In this document: positions 1 through 4,930 of the stretch, in pieces
Layout: every line of letters starts with the position of its first letter
Position numbering within the stretch: the first letter of the stretch is position 1
Assembly: GCA_041664945.1 (NCBI GenBank)
Contig: JBAYJY010000182.1
Coordinates: 1-9,481 of the forward strand
Direction of reading: 5' to 3'
Length of the DNA stretch: 9,481 bases
Source of the DNA: JBAYJY01 sp041664945
GTDB lineage: Bacteria; UBP15; UBA6099
Notes under the pieces: generated by a model
What the model saw: only the letters and a program-made list of their open reading frames with translations
The model's database searches: none
Told to the model about the DNA's origin: nothing
Translations under genes and position numbers: made by a program

Positions 1-110
1 TACAGGCAGTGTAAATATCCCTGTCCCTGTTTTCCGATTTATGCGGTTCTTTGTTCGATGTTCGATATTCAATAAATATTGTGATGATTTCTATTACGCA
101 ACATAACAAA

Positions 111-128
111 GCGGTGTCGAGCCACCGC
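111..128. repeat. Short perfect hairpin, possible dispersed palindrome
   Basis: GCGGTG (111-116) and CACCGC (123-128) form a perfect 6-bp stem around a 6-nt loop. There is no adjacent U-tract, so it is not an intrinsic terminator. The surrounding sequence (AAAGCGGTGTCGAGCCACC and the following ACTCCAAAG) looks to me like a dispersed palindrome seen in other genomes. That is recollection and has not been checked. Confidence 0.4.
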
Positions 129-161
129 ACTCCAAAGCGCTACGCGCAGAAAACAGTAGAG

Positions 162-242
162 GGTAGAAAGCAGAAGGTAGAAAGGGAAAAGCGTAAAAAC
201 AGCAAAAAGCAAACAGCAAACAGCAAAAAGCAAAAAGCAAAA
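162..242. repeat. A-rich tandem repeats, six AGCAAA(A/C) heptads
   Basis: Six contiguous 7-bp units AGCAAA(A/C) run from 201 to 242. Just before them the 9-mer GGTAGAAAG occurs twice, 14 bp apart (162-170 and 176-184). This is a short simple-sequence array lying beyond the 3' terminator of the hydrolase gene. The rest of the gene-free stretch 1-272 is AT-rich at its left end (1-110). I see no gene or convincing promoter in it. Confidence 0.8.
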
Positions 243-272
243 AAACGAAAGCCGGCGGCGAAGGGGACAAAA

Positions 273-301
273 AAAAGACGGGCTGTAAGGGCCCGTCTTT
301 T
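273..301 (-). terminator. Strong intrinsic terminator of the CocE-family gene
   Basis: A perfect 11-bp stem (273-283 with 291-301, AAAAGACGGGC) encloses a 7-nt loop. Read on the minus strand the stem is followed by a run of eight U residues (276 down to 269). It starts 33 nt after the stop codon of the hydrolase gene, so it is well placed to end that transcript. The plus-strand flank has only four T, so termination should be strongest on the minus strand. Confidence 0.92.
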
Positions 302-334
302 GGGTTGCTTGTCAGGGATGTTTGAAGGTTCGGC

Positions 335-2062
335 TTATTCCGGAGCGAGCGGAAGCAGTATCTGAGAGGGGCGGCTCGCGCTGAGGGATATGGTTGTGTT
401 GGCGATTTTGGCGTCGGCCGGCGGGTTGGGGATATAGACGTATTTTGTTATGTTGGTCGCGCGGGCTTTTTCGAGTTCGGCGGGCGTCGCGTTGTGGTAC
501 TGGCCGGTGTGGTAGTTGACGTCGAACCGGGGGAAGTATGTGCTCGAAACGCTGACCCGGATCTTGTGTCCCTTGTTGAAGATGATGCTTGTCGGCCACA
601 CTTCGATGTCGACCTCGTAGGGTTCGCCGGGTTTGAGCGGGACGCGGCGGGAGACGCTTTCGCGGTGCGAGGCGCGGATGATGCCGTCGGTGACGAGCAT
701 CGAGCGGCCGTCCGGATAGACGTCGGATATGCGGACGATGAAATCGGTGTCGACGACGTCGGTTGTGAAGAAGAGTTTGGCTGTGATTTGGCCTGTGACT
801 TCGACGGGTTTGTCGAGGACCGGGGTGGAGAAGACGAGGACGTCGGAGCGTGATTCGATCGGTCGCAGGTCGACGGGGTGTCGCTCTTTGGCATGTTCGT
901 CGCTGCCGAGGGTCGGAACGGGATGCCAGGGGTCGTCGACATAGCTGAGCGAGTCCTGAGCGCCCGCGGGTTTCGCGTCGCTGAGCAGTCCGTCCTTATG
1001 GAAGTAGAAAGGCGTGATTTTCGCGGGGACCGGCCACGCGTCGGCTTTGCGCCAGACGTTGCCCGGGGCTTTCGGGTCTTCCGGGTCGCCCATGACATAG
1101 TAGCGGACGGCGGGGCCGCTCATGAAGCCCTTGTCCTGACCCTTGAGGCATTCCTGAAACCAATCGATAACTTTGGTCATGCTGTAGACGGAGTTTGCGG
1201 GATAATCGAGAGTGACCTGTTTTGTGCCGGCGAGGCCGAGGAAGCCCGCGTGAGTCCACGGCCCGACGATGAGCCGCTGTTTGCCGCGCGCGCCGGGGGC
1301 GCCGTTTTCCTGAATGCCGGAGAACGCTTCGAGCTGTCCGTCGAGATAGAGGTCGTACCAGCCGGCCATGTGCATGATGGGGACGTTCACTTTGTCGTAG
1401 TCGACGGAGAGGTCCATCATGCGCCACATGTCGGAGTAGTCCACCTGCGAGAGGATGAGCTGCATGACGCTCATGGGGTAGTTCTGGCCGATGACCCAGC
1501 CGAAGAAGAGGGCGCGGCGGACGGCGCCGCCCGGATAGACGATTGTGTGGTAGAGGCTCGGCGGGGCGGCCATGACGTCCTGGCAGACGAGGTGCGGCGG
1601 CGCGTTTTTGTCCATCAGGTATTGAGTTATGCCGAGCGCGGAAATTCCGGCGGTGCCGACTTTTCCGTTGCTCCACGGCTGTGCGGCGAGCCATTCCACC
1701 GTTTCGTAGCCGTCTTTCGGGTCGTCGACAAACGCCGACGAAGCGCCCTCGGAGCCGTAGCGGCCGCGCGTGTCCTGCATCGCGATCGCGATGTTCTTTC
1801 CCTCGAAAAACGGGAGCAGCATGTTAACCATGCTCTCGCGTCCGTATGTGGTGCGAATGAGAACCACGGGGACTTTCTTGTCGGTTTTCGGGAGGTAGAT
1901 GTCGGTGGCAAGGCGAACGCCGTCGGGCATCATGACCATTTCCGTTTTTTTGTCCATCGCGGCGGCGTTGTTGTATCCGGCGCAGACCAGAATCGCAGAC
2001 AGCAGCAGGGCCGAACAGATTCTCGCGGCGGCCGCCGCTGAAAAGATGTGAGATGCTTTCAT
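335..2062 (-). CDS. Secreted CocE/NonD-family serine hydrolase (peptidase S15-like)
   Basis: A 575-residue alpha/beta hydrolase of the CocE/NonD (X-Pro dipeptidyl-peptidase S15-like) family, whose members cleave acyl esters or amides. Residues 1 to about 35 form a signal peptide (basic start, hydrophobic core, AAA before M36), so it probably acts in the periplasm or outside the cell. The hydrolase domain follows. The likely triad is Ser141 in GISALG (usually GxSYxG), Asp237 in GWYDLYLDG and His271 in GPWTHAG. Tyr73 in TTYGR matches the oxyanion-hole position. The C-terminal third (from about residue 395) resembles the family's jelly-roll domain (VTGQITAKLFF, then TDFIVRISDVYPDG). Length is normal. 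An AGGGAG ribosome binding site 7 nt before the ATG supports this start. It lies 128 nt after the aminotransferase gene on the same strand and ends at a strong terminator. The family is confident, but the substrate cannot be told from sequence. Confidence 0.93.
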   Translation of the reverse strand: MKASHIFSAAAAARICSALLLSAILVCAGYNNAAAMDKKTEMVMMPDGVRLATDIYLPKTDKKVPVVLIRTTYGRESMVNMLLPFFEGKNIAIAMQDTRGRYGSEGASSAFVDDPKDGYETVEWLAAQPWSNGKVGTAGISALGITQYLMDKNAPPHLVCQDVMAAPPSLYHTIVYPGGAVRRALFFGWVIGQNYPMSVMQLILSQVDYSDMWRMMDLSVDYDKVNVPIMHMAGWYDLYLDGQLEAFSGIQENGAPGARGKQRLIVGPWTHAGFLGLAGTKQVTLDYPANSVYSMTKVIDWFQECLKGQDKGFMSGPAVRYYVMGDPEDPKAPGNVWRKADAWPVPAKITPFYFHKDGLLSDAKPAGAQDSLSYVDDPWHPVPTLGSDEHAKERHPVDLRPIESRSDVLVFSTPVLDKPVEVTGQITAKLFFTTDVVDTDFIVRISDVYPDGRSMLVTDGIIRASHRESVSRRVPLKPGEPYEVDIEVWPTSIIFNKGHKIRVSVSSTYFPRFDVNYHTGQYHNATPAELEKARATNITKYVYIPNPPADAKIANTTISLSASRPSQILLPLAPE

Positions 2063-2069
2063 TATGTTT

Positions 2070-2075
2070 CTCCCT
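2070..2075 (-). promoter_or_regulatory. Ribosome binding site of the CocE-family gene
   Basis: AGGGAG on the minus strand, 7 nt before ATG 2062. It fixes the start of the signal peptide. Confidence 0.8.
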
Positions 2076-2092
2076 CGAACCGAATTTAATAT

Positions 2093-2169
2093 AAGTTGTT
2101 CGGGCGCGGCATGCTGCGCCCCTACGGTTCTGTCTTTTTATGCCAAGTTGTTCGGGCGCGCCCCTACGG
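2093..2169. repeat. Two copies of a GC-rich palindromic repeat, one with a collapsed centre
   Basis: Copy 1 (2093-2127) begins AAGTTGTTC, continues into a near-perfect palindrome (GGGCGC-G-GCATGC-T-GCGCCC, one mismatched pair) and ends CCTACGG. Copy 2 (2145-2169) has the same left and right flanks but lacks 10 bp from the middle, leaving GGGCGCGCCC. The pair fills most of the 128-bp gap between the aminotransferase and hydrolase genes. GGGCGC...GCGCCCCTACG elements look like a widespread intergenic repeat, as far as I recall. There is no U-tract, so I do not call a terminator. Confidence 0.75.
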
Positions 2170-2190
2170 CGCTAACCGCCCGCATGATAA

Positions 2191-3501
2191 TCAGAACAGT
2201 TCGGGCAGGTTCTCGAACACTTTCCGGATCGCGGCGGCGTATTGTTCGATCAGCTCCAATTTCTGGCAGATGACGGGGAACGAATGCGAGCCGATGACGA
2301 GCGACGAGTCGAGAAGCGCCTGAGCGTTGGCGTAGTCGGCGGGCGAAGTGAGCGGCGCCGGTTCGCTGCGCAGCGGGCATGCCCACGGGCAGTTTTTGCC
2401 GTAGCCGACGTGGTCGGCGAAGTTTTTCTGAGCCGGGACGGGCTTCTTTTCCCAGAGGCAGCTTTCGACGCCTTCGGCCTGAATGGCGGCGAGAACGCGG
2501 TCGCGGAAAGCTGTCGGGGCGGCGTCGATTCCGGCGGCTTTCGGGTCGAGGCGCAGGCGGTATTTATGATAGATGTGCGTGCGGCCTTCAGGGACGGCCG
2601 GGACCGCGAGGCCTTTGAGGCCGTCGAGGCTTTTCGAGAGGAAGGAGCCGTTGCGGGCCGAGTTTGCGTTGTTTGCGGGCAGCCGGCGAAGCTGGGTGCG
2701 TGTGAGCGCGGCGGGCATTTCGCCGGCCATGTACTGCCAGCCCATCGTGATGGACTCGAAGCCGCGGTTGCGGTCGAGCGGCGTGCGCATGTCGATCAGT
2801 TTTTCGTCATCGAACGAGCAGTCCTGTCCGAAGAGGCGGACGCTGTCGGCGCCGGCGGCGAGCGAGTCGCTGTTTGTCGCCATGAAGCCGCCTTCGCCGC
2901 ATGGCAGGTTCTTGCTGGCCTGAACGCTGAAGAGGGCGGCGTCGCCCATTGAGCCGGCGTTGCGGCCCTTGTAGGTCGCGCCGTGCGCCTGAGCGCAGTC
3001 CTCGATCACAAGCAGGTTATGCTTTTTGGCGATCGCGAGAATCGGGTCCATGTCCGCGCAGAGGCCGTGCAGGTGGACCGGGATGATCGCTTTAGTGCGC
3101 GGAGTGATCTTCGCCTCGATCTTCGCCGGATCGATGTTGAAAGTGACCGGGTCGATATCGACGAACACCGGAACGGCGTTGTGGTGCAGAACGCCGAGCG
3201 CCGACGCGAGGAAGGTGAACGAAGGAACGATCACCTCGTCTCCCGGCCCGATGCCGGCGGCCGCGATCGCGATGTGCAGCGCCGAAGTCCCGGAGTTTGT
3301 CATAAGGCAATATTTTACGCCTACGAACGCGGCGAATTCCTTCTCCGCGCCCCGAATCTGCGGCGAGTATGGACCCGTCAGTATCTGCGAATCAAGACAT
3401 TCCATCACAATCTTTTTGTCGTCGTCCGTTATCAAGGGCCACAGTGTCTGCAGTCCGTCCGCAACAGTTTTTTCTCCGCCGTTAATCGCCAGCTTTCCCA
3501 T
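2191..3501 (-). CDS. DegT/DnrJ/EryC1/StrS-family PLP aminotransferase
   Basis: A 436-residue fold-type-I PLP enzyme. This family mostly transfers an amino group, usually from glutamate or glutamine, to keto-sugar nucleotides or related cyclic ketones. The motifs are clear. NSGTSALHIA (about residues 69-78) binds the cofactor phosphate. Asp168 in VIEDCAQAHGA contacts the pyridine nitrogen. Lys197 in SVQASKNLPCGEGG is the Schiff-base lysine in the typical SKNLxCGEGG context. No signal peptide is seen, so it is cytoplasmic. An in-frame GTG at 3507 touches the GAGGTG ribosome binding site. ATG 3501 sits at correct spacing and begins the family-typical MGKLAINGGEK, so I use it. There are no sugar-nucleotide or glycosyltransferase genes nearby, so the usual surface-sugar role is unsupported. 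Instead it lies between a TetR gene (80 nt upstream) and a secreted hydrolase. A perfect CCGAAG/CTTCGG hairpin (3541-3557) lies in the upstream gap, without a U-tract. Confidence 0.94.
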   Translation of the reverse strand: MGKLAINGGEKTVADGLQTLWPLITDDDKKIVMECLDSQILTGPYSPQIRGAEKEFAAFVGVKYCLMTNSGTSALHIAIAAAGIGPGDEVIVPSFTFLASALGVLHHNAVPVFVDIDPVTFNIDPAKIEAKITPRTKAIIPVHLHGLCADMDPILAIAKKHNLLVIEDCAQAHGATYKGRNAGSMGDAALFSVQASKNLPCGEGGFMATNSDSLAAGADSVRLFGQDCSFDDEKLIDMRTPLDRNRGFESITMGWQYMAGEMPAALTRTQLRRLPANNANSARNGSFLSKSLDGLKGLAVPAVPEGRTHIYHKYRLRLDPKAAGIDAAPTAFRDRVLAAIQAEGVESCLWEKKPVPAQKNFADHVGYGKNCPWACPLRSEPAPLTSPADYANAQALLDSSLVIGSHSFPVICQKLELIEQYAAAIRKVFENLPELF

Positions 3502-3507
3502 CGTCAC

Positions 3508-3513
3508 ACCTCA
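3508..3513 (-). promoter_or_regulatory. Ribosome binding site deciding the aminotransferase start
   Basis: GAGGTG on the minus strand, 6 nt before ATG 3501. It directly abuts the in-frame GTG at 3507, which is therefore unlikely to be the start. Confidence 0.8.
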
Positions 3514-3581
3514 AAATTTATTTTTCCGCGCCGTCCGCGCCCGAAGACGCGCTTCGGAGCCGGTTGCGCTGTTTTAATTCG

Positions 3582-4214
3582 TTAATTCTCAACCGCGGGC
3601 CGCTTCATGATTCCGAAGGACTGGAAGTCCACAATCTGTTCGGCGATTGTGTCCAGCGGCACGTCGCGGCCTGAACTGATCACATCGTAAATCACGCGCT
3701 CCGCCGCGCCGACGAAACACCGCGCGACGCAGTAGGGGTCCACATTCTCGCGCACCGAGCCGGCGGCGATGCCCATTCGCAACCCGTTTTCTATCTGCGA
3801 GTAAATCACGGAGTAAAACGTTTCGAGCGCCGCGGCCGCCGCGCCGCCCACATATTTCGATTCGCGGAAATAAATCTTCGCGAGGTCCATGTTGTCCATG
3901 AAGACGCCGGCGAAGGCGCGTGCGTTCACCAGAGCGAGCTCGCGGTCGGCGAGCGCAAGCCTGCCGGCGGCGGCCATATCGTTTTTAGCGACCGCGCGGG
4001 CCAGTTCGCCGATAAAATCGAGCATCAGGACATCAAAGATGTCATGTTTGTCTTTAAAGTGGTAATAGAAGGTGCCCTGGCCGGAGTCGACCTCGGAAAC
4101 GATGTCGGAAACGTTGGTGGCCTGGAAGCCTTTTTGGGCAAAGATTTTACGAGCTGCCTGTAGAAACAGGCATCTTTTCTCGAATTTTTTGTCCTTCGCA
4201 TTTTGGACTGACAT
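3582..4214 (-). CDS. TetR/AcrR-family transcriptional repressor
   Basis: A 210-residue TetR-type regulator. The N-terminal helix-turn-helix spans about residues 16-60 and includes the family-typical ARKIFAQKGFQATNVSDI, then GTFYYHFKDKHDIF, the recognition-helix and following segment. The C-terminal ligand-binding and dimer domain (about 65-205) is variable, and its inducer cannot be predicted. The open frame continues upstream to 4814, but that extension only translates intergenic repeats. TetR homology begins at ATG 4214, and the promoter starts transcription just before it. No Shine-Dalgarno is present, consistent with a leader of only about 3-5 nt. The start codon lies inside a perfect palindrome, so autorepression is very likely. 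The aminotransferase gene follows after 80 nt on the same strand, then the hydrolase gene. These two are the natural candidate targets through readthrough, but no shared promoter is proven. Confidence 0.92.
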   Translation of the reverse strand: MSVQNAKDKKFEKRCLFLQAARKIFAQKGFQATNVSDIVSEVDSGQGTFYYHFKDKHDIFDVLMLDFIGELARAVAKNDMAAAGRLALADRELALVNARAFAGVFMDNMDLAKIYFRESKYVGGAAAAALETFYSVIYSQIENGLRMGIAAGSVRENVDPYCVARCFVGAAERVIYDVISSGRDVPLDTIAEQIVDFQSFGIMKRPAVEN

Positions 4215-4228
4215 ATCAGTCCAAAATG
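4199..4228. promoter_or_regulatory. Perfect palindromic operator over the tetR start
   Basis: Two perfect 13-bp arms (4199-4211, CATTTTGGACTGA; 4216-4228, its complement) flank a 4-bp spacer. The core TGGACTGA-N4-TCAGTCCA has the form usual for TetR-family operators. It covers part of the -10 box, the predicted transcription start and the ATG and first codons of the regulator. Binding by the encoded protein is inferred from position and symmetry. Confidence 0.88.
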
Positions 4229-4253
4229 TAGCGGCTTTCGCGGCGGTTGTCAA
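4225..4253 (-). promoter_or_regulatory. Sigma-70-type promoter of the tetR gene
   Basis: On the minus strand, an exact TTGACA (4253-4248) is followed by a 17-bp spacer and TACATT (4230-4225, four of six consensus bases). The predicted transcription start is about 4217-4219, only 3-5 nt before ATG 4214. The -10 overlaps one arm of the palindromic operator, so repressor and polymerase should exclude each other. Confidence 0.75.
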
Positions 4254-4290
4254 GAAGGGTTGGAAAATTTGGTGGAAATGGTTTATTTGA

Positions 4291-4315
4291 GATTCCTCGC
4301 TGCGCTCGGAATGAC
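4291..4315. repeat. Dispersed GATTCCTCGCTGCGCTCGGAAT-type repeat
   Basis: A 25-bp element with ATTCC and GGAAT ends around a GC-rich centre. On the minus strand it would be read as CHSERSEES, a string I recall from many unrelated predicted proteins where this intergenic repeat was mistranslated. It sits just upstream of the tetR promoter. Recognition is from memory; a genome-wide copy count would confirm it. Confidence 0.65.
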
Positions 4316-4680
4316 AATAAGGGGGGGAGGTAATGACAGGCAGGGAGGGAGAGTGACAAGCAGGAGAGGGAGTGTGACAGGCAGGAGAGGGAGAGCGAAA
4401 AGGGCGACAGGCGGGGGAGGTAATGACAGGCAGGAGAGGGAGAGCGGAAAGGGCGACAGGCGGAAAGGGCGACAGGCGAAGAGGGAGGAAGTGGCGAGAG
4501 GGAGATAGCGAAAAGAGAAGCATGGAGAGGAGTAATGACAAGTGAGGGACAGCGGAAAGGCGAGCGAATGCGGGGAGGGATGACAAGCGGCAGCGGAAAG
4601 GGCGACAGGCGGGGGAGAACGGAATGATATCATGCGGTTGCGGGAGGGGGTGGCAAGCGGGGCAAACCCGGACGCCAATC
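4316..4680. repeat. Purine-rich low-complexity tandem repeat region
   Basis: The plus strand is almost entirely purines with scattered single C and T. Motifs GACAGGCG, GGAGAGGGAGAG and GAAAGGGCGACAGGCG recur. Two 38-bp units (4376-4413 and 4425-4462) differ at one base. The 16-mer GAAAGGGCGACAGGCG is tandemly repeated at 4447-4462 and 4463-4478, and recurs at 4596-4611. Reading frames across it give only low-complexity proline/leucine- or arginine/glycine-rich strings, so I see no gene. Runs of G suggest possible quadruplex or triplex structure. Confidence 0.85.
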
Positions 4681-4681
4681 T

Positions 4682-4770
4682 CGTCATTGCGAGCGAAGCG
4701 AAGCAATCCCGGACATGGAGATAGGAAGTGAGATCGGGATTGCTTCGTCGCTCCGCTCCTCGCAATGACG
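4682..4770. repeat. Inverted pair of CGTCATTGCGA...GAAGCAATCCCG elements
   Basis: A forward copy (4682-4711) and a slightly longer inverted copy (4735-4770) share matching outer 11-bp ends (CGTCATTGCGA with TCGCAATGACG) and inner 12-bp segments (GAAGCAATCCCG with CGGGATTGCTTC). The 23-bp loop is 4712-4734. Together they form a large imperfect hairpin like a REP pair or small non-autonomous element. This CATTGCGA/GCAATC repeat is one I recall as widespread in bacteria. Confidence 0.85.
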
Positions 4771-4780
4771 TTTACTCGCT

Positions 4781-4823
4781 CGGGATTGCTTCGTCGCCCA
4801 CAAAACGCTTCCAAGCAATGACG
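4781..4823. repeat. Third, variant copy of the GCAATCCCG repeat
   Basis: It starts CGGGATTGCTTCGTCG like the inverted copy, but its centre differs and it ends AAGCAATGACG instead of TCGCAATGACG. ATTGCTT (4785-4791) and AAGCAAT (4813-4819) pair. It is in the same orientation as the second copy and ends 18 bp before the operator of the ArsR-type gene. Confidence 0.75.
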
Positions 4824-4840
4824 TTGTTAGTTTACGCTAC

Positions 4841-4862
4841 TGATTCGATAATAATCGAAACA
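4841..4862. promoter_or_regulatory. Operator-like site 1 of the ArsR-type gene
   Basis: TTCGAT-AATA-ATCGAA (4844-4859) is a perfect 6-bp inverted repeat within a 22-bp segment that recurs at 4894-4915 (TGATTCGAT-N5-TCGAAACA in both, 17 identical positions). It lies directly upstream of the -35 box. Binding by the neighbouring ArsR-type protein is inferred. Confidence 0.7.
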
Positions 4863-4864
4863 TA

Positions 4865-4893
4865 TTGACTATTTTGGAAAACCGCGCTATTAT
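4865..4893 (+). promoter_or_regulatory. Sigma-70-type promoter of the ArsR-type gene
   Basis: TTGACT (4865-4870), a 17-bp spacer and TATTAT (4888-4893) match the consensus at five of six positions each. Transcription should start near 4900. The TTG of the -35 box could be read as a start codon of the long frame, but it lies upstream of the transcript. Confidence 0.82.
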
Positions 4894-4915
4894 TGATTCG
4901 ATGGATGTCGAAACA
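4894..4915. promoter_or_regulatory. Operator-like site 2 of the ArsR-type gene
   Basis: The second copy of the 22-bp site, TGATTCGAT-N5-TCGAAACA, contains TTCGA-N6-TCGAA. It overlaps the end of the promoter and the expected transcription start. Its centre is 53 bp from that of site 1, close to five turns of B-DNA. Confidence 0.7.
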
Positions 4916-4916
4916 A

Positions 4917-4921
4917 AAGGA
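4917..4921 (+). promoter_or_regulatory. Ribosome binding site deciding the ArsR-type start
   Basis: AAGGA, 9 nt before ATG 4931. It lies within the predicted transcript, unlike the upstream TTG at 4865. ATG 4901 would be essentially leaderless. Confidence 0.65.
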
Positions 4922-4930
4922 ACGGGGCAA

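Noticed and set aside
51..365. Plus-strand open frame of 104 codons, very Lys/Arg-rich
   Set aside because: It translates the A-rich heptad repeats, the terminator and the antisense of the hydrolase 3' end, has no ribosome binding site and shows no domain.
878..2041. 387-codon plus-strand open frame opposite the hydrolase gene
   Set aside because: Antisense shadow typical of GC-rich genes, with no recognisable domain, while the minus strand carries a complete CocE-family protein with ribosome binding site.
3541..3557. CCGAAG/CTTCGG hairpin between the tetR and aminotransferase genes as a terminator
   Set aside because: The stem is only 6 bp and no U-tract follows on either strand, so it should not stop readthrough.
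4215..4814. Long N-terminal extension of the TetR frame
   Set aside because: The extra 200 codons come from dispersed repeats and the purine tract (giving strings such as HSERSEESQ). TetR homology, operator and promoter all place the start at 4214.
4682..4823. CRISPR array
   Set aside because: The repeats are inverted and of unequal length, and there are no regular unique spacers and no cas genes.
4865..4930. TTG start for the ArsR-type protein
   Set aside because: The TTG is the first half of a good -35 box (TTGACT-17-TATTAT), so it lies upstream of the predicted transcript.
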